A DNA stretch of 64,000 nt from Ralstonia pickettii (GCF_001699815.1 NZ_MCGB01000057.1:124001-188000), one strand, 5' to 3'. Shown: positions 27,676 through 35,894, counted from the stretch's first letter. The notes: generated by a model not told the origin, from the sequence alone. Numbers and translations: made by a program.

Positions 27676-27701
27676 TTGACAGTGGGACAGCAAATTGTCC
27701 C
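27676..27701 (+). promoter_or_regulatory. Candidate promoter/operator of the alpA-like gene
   Basis: A consensus -35 hexamer TTGACA (27676-27681) is followed directly by the palindrome GGGACAGCAAATTGTCCC (27684-27701; arms GGGACA/TGTCCC). No clear -10 is visible. The 11-mer GGACAGCAAAT is shared with the alpA upstream region of the tRNA-Val element (2636-2646). Confidence 0.55.
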
Positions 27702-27733
27702 GCGAAACCCCGAAACATCGTGAAGGAGTTTCA

Positions 27734-27937
27734 ATGTCAACAGAAGCACGAGGGCGCGGCTTGCGCCCGGCGAAAGCCGCCGAACATATTGGTGTCGGTG
27801 TCAGTACCTTCTGGCGCTACGCCAAAACAATCCCCGACTTCCCGAAGCCGGTAAAGCTGTCGCCGCGCTGCACGATCTTTTTCGAGTCGCAGCTTAACGA
27901 TTGGCTTGCATCGCGCGCGGCCGCCCACAAGGCGTAA
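27734..27937 (+). CDS. AlpA-family transcriptional regulator
   Basis: A 67-aa winged-helix protein. LRPAKAAEHIGVGVSTFWRY is the helix-turn-helix, and PDFPKPVKLSPRCTIFFES the wing, typical of AlpA. ATG 27734 lies 7 bases after GAAGGAG. AlpA proteins switch integrase or excision in P4-like satellites. It is preceded by a palindromic operator. Confidence 0.85.
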   Translation: MSTEARGRGLRPAKAAEHIGVGVSTFWRYAKTIPDFPKPVKLSPRCTIFFESQLNDWLASRAAAHKA

Positions 27938-27947
27938 GGGGGCGCGC

Positions 27948-28352
27948 ATGGACAAAAAAAGAAAAGCCCGCCGAGGGGCGGGCATTCCTGGGTTGCCTGA
28001 GATTCGTGGCGGCGAATCGACGGCAGCAATCCAAAGCAAAGTACGAGCTTATTTTAGCGCGCTCCGCGCCTTCTGGAAAGCGGCCGGGATCGAAGTCGAT
28101 ACGGTTGACGGGGACGCCCAGCTCGCGCGCCTGGTGGCGATCCTGAGGGTTCAAGGTTCGCGCGGTCTTGGCTCGGTCGAGGGCCGCACTGCTGGCGGAA
28201 TGCTTCAGCTGCCGGCGCGCGTCTTTGACCTGAAGGCACGTGGTTACGAAATCATCTCATCCCGTGAATGGGCTTGGGGTGCTGACGGACTGCGTCACCC
28301 GAATACGGCGCGGTACACCCTGCTGAAAGAGCCGGGAGGCGCGAATGCATGA
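27948..28352 (+). CDS. Helix-turn-helix protein, replication-module type
   Basis: A 134-aa basic protein. Residues about 60-115 (LARLVAILRVQGSRGLGSVE, then LPARVFDLKARGYEI) resemble the HTH_39 winged helix found in phage and island proteins beside replication genes. ATG 27948 follows AAGGGGG. It overlaps the next gene by ATGA, so the two probably act together. Exact role unknown. Confidence 0.65.
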   Translation: MDKKRKARRGAGIPGLPEIRGGESTAAIQSKVRAYFSALRAFWKAAGIEVDTVDGDAQLARLVAILRVQGSRGLGSVEGRTAGGMLQLPARVFDLKARGYEIISSREWAWGADGLRHPNTARYTLLKEPGGANA

Positions 28353-29112
28353 CCAAAGCCTCTCGAAAGAATCGCTATGGCGCGTCGAGCCGCGATGCCG
28401 GCGGCTTTGTGCCGATTCCATGGGCCGTCCTGGACAGCTCCGCCTATCAAGGTCTATCACATCCAGCGAAAGCCCTGCTTGTCGAGATAGCGAGGCAGTT
28501 TCACGGCAACGACAACGGTCGGATGATCGTGACGCTCGCGTATCTCAAGCCGCGCGGTTGGTCGTCCTACGACACGATACAGCGGGCCAAGCAGGAGTTA
28601 TTGGCCGCCGAACTCATCCACGAGACGTGCAAGGGGCACCGGCCGAATCGGGCGTCCTGGTACGCGGTGACGTGGTTGAGTCTGGACAAACTGGACGGCT
28701 ACGACGCGGGAGCTGCGGCCGGCTTTGTTCGGAGTGCGTATCTGAAAACGCAGCCCTTACACCGGGAGACGGTGTAGAGGCCGACCCTATTGCACCGGGA
28801 GACGGTGTAGAGGCCGTTTCCCCTACACCGCCAGACGGTGCAATGAAGGCCATTTTCTGGGACCTCTCTACACCGCCAGACGGTGACCCTCTAGATATGC
28901 CATCTCCCAGTGGTGTTCGGGGGTGTGCTCTTGAGGGTTTGAGGGCTCTGGAGGTGCGCGCGCCCGGAAACGCAAACGCCCAGCAATCGAGCACATGGCG
29001 GAGCCACCTTCCTCGCAAACGGCCTGCTGCCAAAGGCATGGCTGTTCGTGTGGGCGGGCAACCCGCCATCCGACCCGCCAAAGGCGCGAACGTAAAGGGA
29101 GGCGACCAATGA
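28349..29112 (+). pseudogene. Replication-type helix-turn-helix protein, interrupted by a frameshift
   Basis: The first frame (28349-28777, 142 aa) encodes a winged-helix protein (GGFVPIPWAVLDSSAYQGLS, then HPAKALLVEIARQF) of the type found in phage and plasmid replication modules. It stops at 28777. A second frame, one base back, continues without stop to 29112 and encodes repeats of PGDGVEA/PPDGA followed by LDMPSPS. That frame ends in an ATGA overlap with the next gene, as do its neighbours, so it appears to be the true C-terminus. A one-base loss near the A-run at about 28745, or programmed slippage, would explain it. Confidence 0.55.
28758..28887. repeat. Four tandem imperfect dyads, candidate replication origin
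   Basis: Copies at 28758-28776 (TACACCGGGAGACGGTGTA), 28791-28809, 28824-28842 and 28869-28887, with periods 33, 33 and 45. Arms TACACC/GGTGTA are perfect in copy 1. All periods are multiples of three, so the repeats also encode a PGDG-type peptide repeat. Iteron-like position beside a replication-type gene. Confidence 0.6.
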
Positions 29113-29474
29113 GCGAACTCCAAACCGATTCCGACGCATGGGCGGCCATCGTGGGCACGCTGGCGAGCGCCCCACATCGCGCACGTACCGGACTGACTAT
29201 GCGTGCCAAGTTGGACGCAATCGACGCGAAGGGACGAGAGGTCAAGGTCCGGCTCGTCATCCGGCGCGGCCAAGCATTCGACCAGATGGTCGACCTTCAG
29301 CCTGGAGATCGGGTGCGCGTCATTGGCAAGCTTGCTGTACCGGATGCCGGCGACGAGGAAGCGACCTCGCATCTTTGGTTGGATGTTGACAGCGCAATGC
29401 GGCTGGGCGCCGAACCCATCGCGCACCCTTCACGTATCAGCCGCTTCATCAAACGACTCTTCACGACTACCTAA
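29109..29474 (+). CDS. Hypothetical protein, OB-fold-like
   Basis: A 121-aa protein whose start overlaps the preceding frame by ATGA. The middle (AKLDAIDAKGREVKVRLVIR, then LQPGDRVRVIGKL) looks like the strand pattern of an OB-fold single-strand-binding domain; this is a pattern-based guess. A basic tail (RISRFIKRLF) follows. Consistent with a DNA replication or repair helper in the module 27948-30629. Confidence 0.55.
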   Translation: MSELQTDSDAWAAIVGTLASAPHRARTGLTMRAKLDAIDAKGREVKVRLVIRRGQAFDQMVDLQPGDRVRVIGKLAVPDAGDEEATSHLWLDVDSAMRLGAEPIAHPSRISRFIKRLFTTT

Positions 29475-29483
29475 GGAGCCCAC

Positions 29484-29627
29484 ATGGCATCCCCCGTTTT
29501 CAAAATCACGGCCTCGACCGGCACGGTCTTGGTCAACAACTTGCCGTACTACGCCTGCTGGCAAATTTTGCAGCTCTTGCAATACGAATGGAACTTGCAG
29601 GGGCTGACGCTCCAGGTGGGCCCGTAA
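29484..29627 (+). CDS. Small hypothetical protein, 47 aa
   Basis: ATG 29484 lies 6 bases after AAGGAG. The product (MASPVFKITASTGTVLVNNL and on) ends with a short tryptophan-containing helix. It sits in a tight operon, 9 bases after the previous stop and one base before the next ATG. Function unknown. Confidence 0.55.
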   Translation: MASPVFKITASTGTVLVNNLPYYACWQILQLLQYEWNLQGLTLQVGP

Positions 29628-29628
29628 C

Positions 29629-30456
29629 ATGATCGACTCTACCGATTTTCAAATCGTTGACAGCACCGGCCGCGCGCACCACACCGGACTAACTGCTGGG
29701 CAGGCTGACGGCCTGATGAAGCTCATGCTTGCGTCCGGAAAGTTCGCGGCACTCCGCATCGAGCGTATGGGCGCCGCTATCGCACCGGTGGCAGCCACGC
29801 AGGCGCCGCCCATCGTGGCGATAGCAAGCCCTACGCCGCTGCCTGGTGGCGACGTTCGGCAAGCACTACGCACAGCCATCGAGGCGCGTGACGAGGCCGC
29901 TAGAAGGCTCGCAGACGCGAGCAACGCGGTCGGCCGCGCCACCACCCATCAAGACGAGCAAAAAGCCAGCCACGCGGCCGCTACGGTCTCTCATGAGGCT
30001 GCGGTTCGAGCGGCCGGCGCAACCCTCGCCGCGACGTTCAAGGCTGGCGATGCTCTGCCGGCAAGCCGAGCTGCGATCGATCGCGCCGAACTCGCGAACG
30101 CGGAATCGCGATTGTCTGCCGCGTCTGCTGCGCTGGACATGCTGCAAGCCGAGCACGCCGAAGCAGAGCGGCAACTTGAGACGGCTGAAGCTGCCGTCAC
30201 TGCCGCTGTCCTGGCTGTCAAGCGCGCCGAAGTCGAGGTGCTGGTGGGCCGTCTGGAAGGGCTGAAAGCCGAGTTCATCGAGCTGGCTGGCCGTGTTGAC
30301 GGGGCCGGTTTCGCTGGCGTCGTGCTGAATGCACGCGCACAAGCGGCTCTGCACTGTGAGGCCAATGCAGGCGATGCAAGCGCCCACGCGGCGCGGTGGC
30401 ACTCGTACACGCGGACTCTACGTGAAAACGCTGATGCTGCCTGGGAGGCGCAATGA
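29629..30456 (+). CDS. Coiled-coil hypothetical protein, 275 aa
   Basis: The N-terminal 70 residues form a small domain; from about residue 80 to 230 the protein is an alanine-, glutamate- and arginine-rich coiled coil (EARDEAARRLADASNAVGRA, AEAERQLETAEAAVTAAVLA). Such proteins can be structural or chromatin-associated, but no family is recognised. Translationally linked to the small ORFs on both sides (next start overlaps by ATGA). Confidence 0.6.
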   Translation: MIDSTDFQIVDSTGRAHHTGLTAGQADGLMKLMLASGKFAALRIERMGAAIAPVAATQAPPIVAIASPTPLPGGDVRQALRTAIEARDEAARRLADASNAVGRATTHQDEQKASHAAATVSHEAAVRAAGATLAATFKAGDALPASRAAIDRAELANAESRLSAASAALDMLQAEHAEAERQLETAEAAVTAAVLAVKRAEVEVLVGRLEGLKAEFIELAGRVDGAGFAGVVLNARAQAALHCEANAGDASAHAARWHSYTRTLRENADAAWEAQ

Positions 30457-30629
30457 AGACAGCTCGCAAATTCACGTGTGACGCACTGATCCGGCGCGCC
30501 GTAGCCAAACGGAAGGCGGCCACGCGGAAGCCCGATGCGGCCACCGTCGACGCCAAGTCCGCAACGCAGCCCGTCGACCTGAACGAGATCCATCGGCGCT
30601 TCTGGGCGAAGCTGGCCGGCAAGGAATAG
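30453..30629 (+). CDS. Small basic hypothetical protein, 58 aa
   Basis: ATGA overlap with the preceding gene. Lysine/arginine-rich N-terminal half (LIRRAVAKRKAATRKPDAAT) and an acidic-aromatic end (DLNEIHRRFWAKLAGKE). Last gene of the replication-like operon. Unknown. Confidence 0.5.
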   Translation: MKTARKFTCDALIRRAVAKRKAATRKPDAATVDAKSATQPVDLNEIHRRFWAKLAGKE

Positions 30630-30756
30630 CGGATGTCCACGCGGATTAGTCGGTGAGTGCCGCATCCAGAGAAAACCCCGAAAGCCGGCGGCCGCATGGA
30701 AAGCGGCGTGGCCGGCAGCCAACTTTCAATGAGAGTTACCCAAAAGCGGCAAGGCC

Positions 30757-31251
30757 ATGGGCAAACACGGTTTCACCTCCATCGATCGCCACCATGCGCG
30801 CTTCTGGCGCGAACAGCAGAAGGCAGTTGCCAAGCTGCTGGAGGACGACTTTCTTATACGTGAAGCCCTTCTGGATATCGAAGACGAGGCAAGACGCCAA
30901 GTGCCGATTGCGTGCCGGAAATCGTTCGAGGCCGCCATGCTGGCTGCACGCGAGCGTGTGCAACGCACTATCGAGCGCCTAGAGGACGTCGACGAGGGCC
31001 CGAAGCGACTGTTTGGAGCAAGGCAACGCCGGTACGCCAGGCAATCGCGCAAGCGTGCTGAGAACCCGCTCGACCCCCTAATTCTTGAAATCCTTCGCCG
31101 ATCGCCAGACATGCCCGCAAAGGAGCTGCAGCGGCTCCTGGAAAGCGACCTTTATTTCGAAGAGCGAAGAGAGGCTGATTTGAAGCTACCGCTGACCGGC
31201 ATAGCGCAAAGGCGGTCACGAATACTGAAGAAACACATCCGCCCCGCCTAG
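30757..31251 (+). CDS. Hypothetical protein, 164 aa
   Basis: A helical, very basic protein (ARQRRYARQSRKRAENPLDP) with no membrane segment. The C-terminal third (DPLILEILRRSPDMPAKELQ) reads like a small helix-turn-helix. It stands alone between the replication-like operon and the tail genes. Could be a regulator; no family recognised. Confidence 0.5.
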   Translation: MGKHGFTSIDRHHARFWREQQKAVAKLLEDDFLIREALLDIEDEARRQVPIACRKSFEAAMLAARERVQRTIERLEDVDEGPKRLFGARQRRYARQSRKRAENPLDPLILEILRRSPDMPAKELQRLLESDLYFEERREADLKLPLTGIAQRRSRILKKHIRPA

Positions 31252-31399
31252 GAGCCTCGGCGCCCATTTTTCCCGGATAGCCGGCTACATGAAAAAACAC
31301 ACGATCCAATAGCGTTCAGGTTGAGTCAACAGCGAACAATGCACAGCAGGCGCAGCAATCTCGCTCAACCGGCGCCCAGCTAGTTGCACGAGAGAGCAA

Positions 31400-31693
31400 A
31401 TGACAAACGCAATATCGAGCGACGGCATTGCCGCGACGCTCAAGCACTTCGACGAGCTGCCGGACTCGGCGCATGTCGACACCGATGTCGTGGCGGCAAT
31501 TTTTGGCTGCTCCATCTCCACCGTGCGCCGCCGCGTGAAGGCCGGCGAGTTGCCGGCACCTCAGAAGGTTGGGCACCTGACGCGATTCCGCGTTGGCGAC
31601 GTCCGCTTCGCCACGCAGAAGCTAACCCCGTTCACACTCGACGATCCCGAACGTGGATTTGACGCGGGCGCCCTTCATCGAGACGAGGAGTAA
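31400..31693 (+). CDS. Excisionase/MerR-like helix-turn-helix protein, 97 aa
   Basis: Residues about 25-75 (HVDTDVVAAIFGCSISTVRR, then PAPQKVGHLTRFRVGDVR) form the winged helix of DNA-binding excisionase-family proteins. It is followed after 2 bases by the tail-fibre gene, so it may control or be co-transcribed with the tail genes. Second AlpA-like protein of the element. Confidence 0.7.
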   Translation: MTNAISSDGIAATLKHFDELPDSAHVDTDVVAAIFGCSISTVRRRVKAGELPAPQKVGHLTRFRVGDVRFATQKLTPFTLDDPERGFDAGALHRDEE

Positions 31694-31695
31694 CA

Positions 31696-32622
31696 ATGGC
31701 AACGAATGATTTCCTCCCGTTCGCATATGGCGGCGGCGCAAACGTCCTTTCTCAAGCCGCATACGCTGCGCTCACGACGCTTCTGTCTGGCGGCTATCAG
31801 TCGGGCGTCGCGCAATCGAGCCAGATGAACAAGACCTTGCGCCAGAGTTCGATCATGGCGGCTGTGCTGGGCCAATTCGCCGCGGACTACTCCGGCAACA
31901 ACTCGACCGATGACGGCACAACGGCAACGCTCGAGGCCAACCTTGTTGCCGCCATCCGTAGCGCGACGAAAACGAGCGTGATCCTCGCCGATACCGGTGC
32001 AGCGAATGCGTACACGGCCGTCAACGCGCCCCCGCTCGTCGCCGGCACATGGGTGGACGGCGTGGTTCAGCAGGTCAAGATCGCGCATGCCAACACTGGC
32101 GCATCGACATATGCACCAGATGGCCTGACGGCGATTCCGATCTACGGCCTCGGCCTGCAACCTCTGCAAGGCGGCGAACTTGCGCTCAACGGCACTGCAG
32201 TGCTCATGCGCGCGACCATCGCCGGCGTGAACAGTGGCAATCCTATCGCGGTGCTCATGGAATGCGCAGGAGGGGCACAGCAAGTCGCCCCCGCCACGGC
32301 CAGCCAGCATGCGGTGAATCTGGGCCAGTTCGGCGCCTCGATCGGTGCCAACGGTTATCAGAAATTGCCGAACGGTCTGATCGTGCAATGGGGGGCTGGC
32401 ACAGGATCGACTTCAGGCGCTGTTTCTGTGGCCTACCCAATTGCGTTTCCCAGTGCCGTGTATTCCGTCGTCGCACTTGACACCAACAGCGCGTCCGCCT
32501 CCGGTTCGGCGCGCGTCGGTGCGATTTCAACGACCGGATTTTCCATTTCCACTTCCTACTACAACGGAAGCGGACTCACCTATTACGCGGACGGCTTCAA
32601 CTGGATCGCAATCGGCAAGTAA
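31696..32622 (+). CDS. Phage tail fibre protein with gp53-like C-terminal domain
   Basis: A 308-aa protein. The N-terminus (MATNDFLPFAYGGGANVLSQ) is the baseplate-attachment region seen in Burkholderia/Ralstonia myophage fibres; the C-terminal about 90 residues (GYQKLPNGLIVQWGAGTGST, then TTGFSISTSYYNGSG) form the putative receptor-binding domain. Such proteins determine host range. It is the first of a tail cluster that lacks any tube, sheath or tape-measure gene nearby. Ribosome-binding site GAGGAG precedes ATG 31696. Confidence 0.8.
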   Translation: MATNDFLPFAYGGGANVLSQAAYAALTTLLSGGYQSGVAQSSQMNKTLRQSSIMAAVLGQFAADYSGNNSTDDGTTATLEANLVAAIRSATKTSVILADTGAANAYTAVNAPPLVAGTWVDGVVQQVKIAHANTGASTYAPDGLTAIPIYGLGLQPLQGGELALNGTAVLMRATIAGVNSGNPIAVLMECAGGAQQVAPATASQHAVNLGQFGASIGANGYQKLPNGLIVQWGAGTGSTSGAVSVAYPIAFPSAVYSVVALDTNSASASGSARVGAISTTGFSISTSYYNGSGLTYYADGFNWIAIGK

Positions 32623-32630
32623 GGAACATC

Positions 32631-33053
32631 ATGGCCCAAAAATTCGCAGCATACGACGCACAAGGCGTCATCACCGCCTTTTACGACAGCGTAGACAGCC
32701 CTGTGCCGGCGGGCATTACCAACACCCTTGCGATCACCGATGCGCAGTGGCAGGCGTGTATCAGCACTTCTGGGTACAAGGTAGTGAGCGGTGCGCTGGT
32801 GGCGCCCCCGGCTACGACTGCCGCGCAACTCGCAGGTCAAGCGACGGCGGCCGCATGGTCAGCATTCCAGGTCAAAGCCCAGGCCGCGCTTGATAAGTCG
32901 GACATCACCATCCTGAGATGCACCGAGAACGCTGTTGCGGTGCCTGCGGCATGGGCTACTTATCGTAAGGCATTGCGCGCGATCGTGGGCGCATCGTCTG
33001 GCGACGCGACTCAGCCTCTGCCGACGCAGCCAGCATATCCGGCTGGCACCTGA
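32631..33053 (+). CDS. Tail-fibre-assembly-like protein
   Basis: A 140-aa protein 9 bases after the fibre gene with a good ribosome-binding site (AAGGAA). The opening (QKFAAYDAQGVITAFYDSVD) and the tail region with LDKSDITILRCTENAVAVP are typical of phage tail-fibre assembly/XkdW-like proteins that follow fibre genes. Probably a chaperone for fibre trimerisation or attachment. A terminator follows at 33067. Confidence 0.65.
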   Translation: MAQKFAAYDAQGVITAFYDSVDSPVPAGITNTLAITDAQWQACISTSGYKVVSGALVAPPATTAAQLAGQATAAAWSAFQVKAQAALDKSDITILRCTENAVAVPAAWATYRKALRAIVGASSGDATQPLPTQPAYPAGT

Positions 33054-33066
33054 GCGACTTACGCAG

Positions 33067-33088
33067 GCCCGCCTCAGGCGGGCTTTTT
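33067..33088 (+). terminator. Rho-independent terminator after the fibre genes
   Basis: Stem GCCCGCC/GGCGGGC with loop TCA and five T residues. Confidence 0.85.
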
Positions 33089-33122
33089 CACGGCGGCAAC
33101 CGTACAAAACCTGACATCAAGG

Positions 33123-33749
33123 ATGTTCATGAGCAACTTTCTGCAAACCGGCGTCGCGATCGGGGCATCGATCGGCGGTGAACTCATCAGCGCCTTTTTC
33201 AGCCCGAAGCGGTCCATCAATTCTCAGCTCGGCTCGTTTCATCTGTATGTGACTCTGGAAGAGCGGCATCACGACGAACTAGTGATTACCGATCATCCAG
33301 TCGAGCAGGGTGCCGCGATCACGGATCACTCATACAAGAAGCCTGCCGAACTGACGATGACGATCGGCTGGTCGAATAGCAACCTTGCTTCGATCGCATC
33401 GCTTCAGTTCGGCAACTACTCGCGCAGTACGTACAACGATCTGTTGACGCTTCAGAAGTCTCGCATCCCATTCAATATTTCGACCGGGAAACGGAAGTAC
33501 AGCAACATGCTGATCCAGTCGTTGAGCACGACGACGGATGCGAAGACGGAAAACTCGCTGATCGTCACGCTGAACTGTCGTGAGGTCATCATCGTCCAGA
33601 CGACGACCACGCAGTTGCAGCCGGCGGCGAATATGACCAATCCGCAAAAGACGGCACCGATCGTAAACACTGGAGTGAAGCAACCGCAGGCCACGACAAC
33701 TAGCCTGGCCTATCGAGTGGCGAAAGTCATCACCGGACAAACGCAATGA
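33123..33749 (+). CDS. Phage baseplate protein, Dit-like N-terminal domain
   Basis: A 208-aa protein; ATG 33123 or the in-frame ATG 33129, which suits AAGGA better. The block HHDELVITDHPVEQGAAITD and KPAELTMTIGWSNS matches Dit-like phage baseplate hub proteins of long-tailed phages. The C-terminal half is a threonine- and proline-rich segment, less conserved. Its separation from a full tail operon is unusual; it is transcribed after a terminator, presumably from its own promoter. Confidence 0.7.
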   Translation: MFMSNFLQTGVAIGASIGGELISAFFSPKRSINSQLGSFHLYVTLEERHHDELVITDHPVEQGAAITDHSYKKPAELTMTIGWSNSNLASIASLQFGNYSRSTYNDLLTLQKSRIPFNISTGKRKYSNMLIQSLSTTTDAKTENSLIVTLNCREVIIVQTTTTQLQPAANMTNPQKTAPIVNTGVKQPQATTTSLAYRVAKVITGQTQ

Positions 33750-33811
33750 GACTGCGAGCTATCAGCGCCGTACCTGAGGTCATCATCGGCTGATAAAACA
33801 AGGAAAGAACA

Positions 33812-34216
33812 GTGGCGTTTCAGAAAGGAAAGTCGGGTAATCCGAAGGGCCGCCCGCGCGGCACAGGCAAAGTCGCAGCGCTGCGCGAGCAGATAGCGGA
33901 ACATGTGCCGAGCATTGTTAAGGGCTTGATCGACGCCGCACTGGCTGGCGACATGCAGGCCGCAAGGCTGCTGCTGGACCGTGCTCTGCCTCCACTGCGT
34001 GCGGAAGATGGCGCGGTCACGATCAACATGCCTGCCGGTGGCTCGCTGTCCGACCAAGGTGATGCAATCGTGAAGGCCGCTGCTGACGGGCGAATCACGC
34101 CCGCCCAGGCTAATGCCATGACGACCGCGCTTAGTTCGCTGGCACGCATCCGCGAGGTGACCGAGCTCGAATCGCGAATCGAAGCACTGGAGGCGGCAAA
34201 TGCGCAATCTCAGTAA
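33812..34216 (+). CDS. DUF5681-domain protein, phage packaging-associated
   Basis: A 134-aa protein from GTG 33812 (after AAGGAAAGAAC). The hallmark SGNPKGRPRG (about residues 8-17) is the DUF5681 signature, a domain often encoded beside phage terminase genes. The C-terminal part forms a coiled coil (RIREVTELESRIEALEAANA). It overlaps the next small gene. A role in DNA recognition for packaging is inference from context in other phages. Confidence 0.75.
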   Translation: MAFQKGKSGNPKGRPRGTGKVAALREQIAEHVPSIVKGLIDAALAGDMQAARLLLDRALPPLRAEDGAVTINMPAGGSLSDQGDAIVKAAADGRITPAQANAMTTALSSLARIREVTELESRIEALEAANAQSQ

Positions 34217-34379
34217 CCGGGTGGCGAAGCTGGAGCAATCCAGCACAGGTGACTATGTGGAGGTCATGCCGATCGAGTGGTTCTACGGCGATCGGGACGC
34301 CAAGCCGATACGGATGACGCGCCAGGAATTTCAGGGCCGGACGCTGGACGACTTTTATCGCGAGGAGGGTCAGTCATGA
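34200..34379 (+). CDS. Small hypothetical phage protein, 59 aa
   Basis: ATG 34200 overlaps the DUF5681 gene; the stop overlaps the next ATG at 34376. Sequence begins MRNLSNRVAKLEQSSTGDYV, a short coiled coil, and ends in a charged tail. Small genes of this kind stand in the packaging region of related phages. Unknown function. Confidence 0.6.
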   Translation: MRNLSNRVAKLEQSSTGDYVEVMPIEWFYGDRDAKPIRMTRQEFQGRTLDDFYREEGQS

Positions 34380-34729
34380 CGACCGCGCTGCGGAAACGGC
34401 TGGCCGCGCTGGAAGTCGCGAAGCCGGCTCAGGCCAGTTCTTGCCTAGAGGAAGCTATCAGACGCATCCACGATGCGCTGTATGCCTCGCTGCGGTCCGA
34501 CCCTGGTATGCAGGTGCCGAGCCCGATTTACTCACACGCCTACGGCACGGTCGGCTACGTCTCGTCTCGTACGAAGGTACTGGAGCTTGGCCAGCGGCTG
34601 CGCGAAGGGACCGAGACAGCCGACGATATCGCCGTACTCGACGCGCTGCCCGCCGATGCTCTCGCCGTTGCTCGAATCGATGCGAGGGGCTTCGTGGAGA
34701 TGATTCTTAGCTTGGAAGAGCGATTCTAG
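34376..34729 (+). CDS. Hypothetical phage protein, 117 aa
   Basis: Starts with an ATGA overlap. N-terminus MTTALRKRLAALEVAKPAQA is another short coiled coil; the rest is helical and acidic (LREGTETADDIAVLDALPAD). It completes a three-gene coupled block with DUF5681. No function recognised. Followed by the first cluster of GTACGAAA words. Confidence 0.6.
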   Translation: MTTALRKRLAALEVAKPAQASSCLEEAIRRIHDALYASLRSDPGMQVPSPIYSHAYGTVGYVSSRTKVLELGQRLREGTETADDIAVLDALPADALAVARIDARGFVEMILSLEERF

Positions 34730-34875
34730 CCGCGGGCGTTGCTCGCGCTGCCTAAAGGGGGCTAACTGGCCCGCCTCTTTGATACTTCGCAATACGTCCT
34801 GCGAAGCAACCCGCGAAGTGACGCCTATCGCCCGCCGATGCCGTGGCCATCATCGGCGCCCAAGCTTGCTCTGGC

Positions 34876-34980
34876 TGTACGAAACTGAGGTACGAAGGTT
34901 CGCCCATGTACAAAAGCTGCTTGGCCTAGTTTCGTACACAGCTGCCGGATGGGTCCGTAACCGGTCGGTTTCGTACATCA
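34876..34980. repeat. Candidate res site A (GTACGAAA/TTTCGTAC words)
   Basis: TGTACGAAACT (34876-34886) and AGTTTCGTACA (34928-34938) are perfect 11-bp inverted repeats; further copies are GTACGAA at about 34890 and TTTCGTACATC at 34969-34979. The same word set stands upstream of the serine recombinase (37613-37708). The surrounding gap 34730-35033 contains no gene. Confidence 0.55.
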
Positions 34981-35033
34981 TCAATTCATACAAACTTGCA
35001 CAGGGCCGCGCCGCCCAAGAACGGGAGAAGAAC

Positions 35034-35894
35034 ATGAAGAAGTTTGCGGTTCTAGCTGCGATCTCGGTCTCTCTGTCTGCCGGCGCCGGTCAGTTCGCTG
35101 CCGATCCGGTAGGCATGGAATATCTGCACCGGGTTATCCGTGACGACATTGATGTGTTTCAGAGTGGCGGCAGATCGATGTTCACTTGGGCGGCACTGAC
35201 AGATGGCCCGTTCACGCCATCTGCGCAGAAAGAAGCCGACAGGGCAATTGACGCTTGGTTCGCGGGAGAGAGGCCACCCCCAGGCTTCACGTCTGCCGTC
35301 GATCACGGTGACATCCTTCTATTTCAGATGTATTGGGTCGGGACCAAGTTACCGAAAAACTGCACCAAAGATTCAACTGCAAGCGGATGTGAAGAGCAAA
35401 TGCAGGCGGCAATGCGCAAGGCTCAATTCGGCGATGCGGATTTCATGACGGCATACAACGACGCGCGCGGGCCGTTGCATCTATCGACTTTCTTTCCTGA
35501 GGTCGAGAGGAGCGCCGACGTCGGCCATCCGCAGCGCTCGCCGCTACCGCTCCCTCATCCCCAAGCACTCGCAAACTCTGATCGCCGATGCGACGACCTC
35601 GCATTTTCCTCCGGCGATAAACGGCTTGGCGAAACATGCAAACGCCGTAACCACCGCGGCCTCGATGAATTGTCGGGAATGCAGAACGACCCTGAGATCC
35701 GGGTCGAATTTTGGTCGGCCTGTAATCAGGCAGTTGGGTTTAGCGTATCGACAGAGTACTCAGGCTGGGCAAAGTGCGTTCGGTTCGTGCGAAAGTCATG
35801 CCCTGCTTCGAAGATTCATTCTGACGATGATATACGTCGCTGCCTACGTGCAATCCAAAGCGACGGCTGGATCTTGAACTCATCGTCAAATTAA
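35034..35894 (+). CDS. Exported hypothetical protein, 286 aa (cargo)
   Basis: ATG 35034 lies after CGGGAGAAG. The N-terminus MKKFAVLAAISVSLSAGAGQ is a Sec signal peptide, so the product is periplasmic or secreted. Cysteines are numerous, suggesting disulfides. The region about residues 148-195 is proline/histidine/arginine-rich and looks out of frame, so two compensating frameshifts are possible. It lies between the two candidate res sites and is not phage-like; no family recognised. Confidence 0.5.
   Translation: MKKFAVLAAISVSLSAGAGQFAADPVGMEYLHRVIRDDIDVFQSGGRSMFTWAALTDGPFTPSAQKEADRAIDAWFAGERPPPGFTSAVDHGDILLFQMYWVGTKLPKNCTKDSTASGCEEQMQAAMRKAQFGDADFMTAYNDARGPLHLSTFFPEVERSADVGHPQRSPLPLPHPQALANSDRRCDDLAFSSGDKRLGETCKRRNHRGLDELSGMQNDPEIRVEFWSACNQAVGFSVSTEYSGWAKCVRFVRKSCPASKIHSDDDIRRCLRAIQSDGWILNSSSN

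Noticed and set aside
28758-28887. CRISPR array.
   Set aside because: Four dyads with unequal, short, coding spacers in a multiple-of-three period; no cas genes anywhere in the window.
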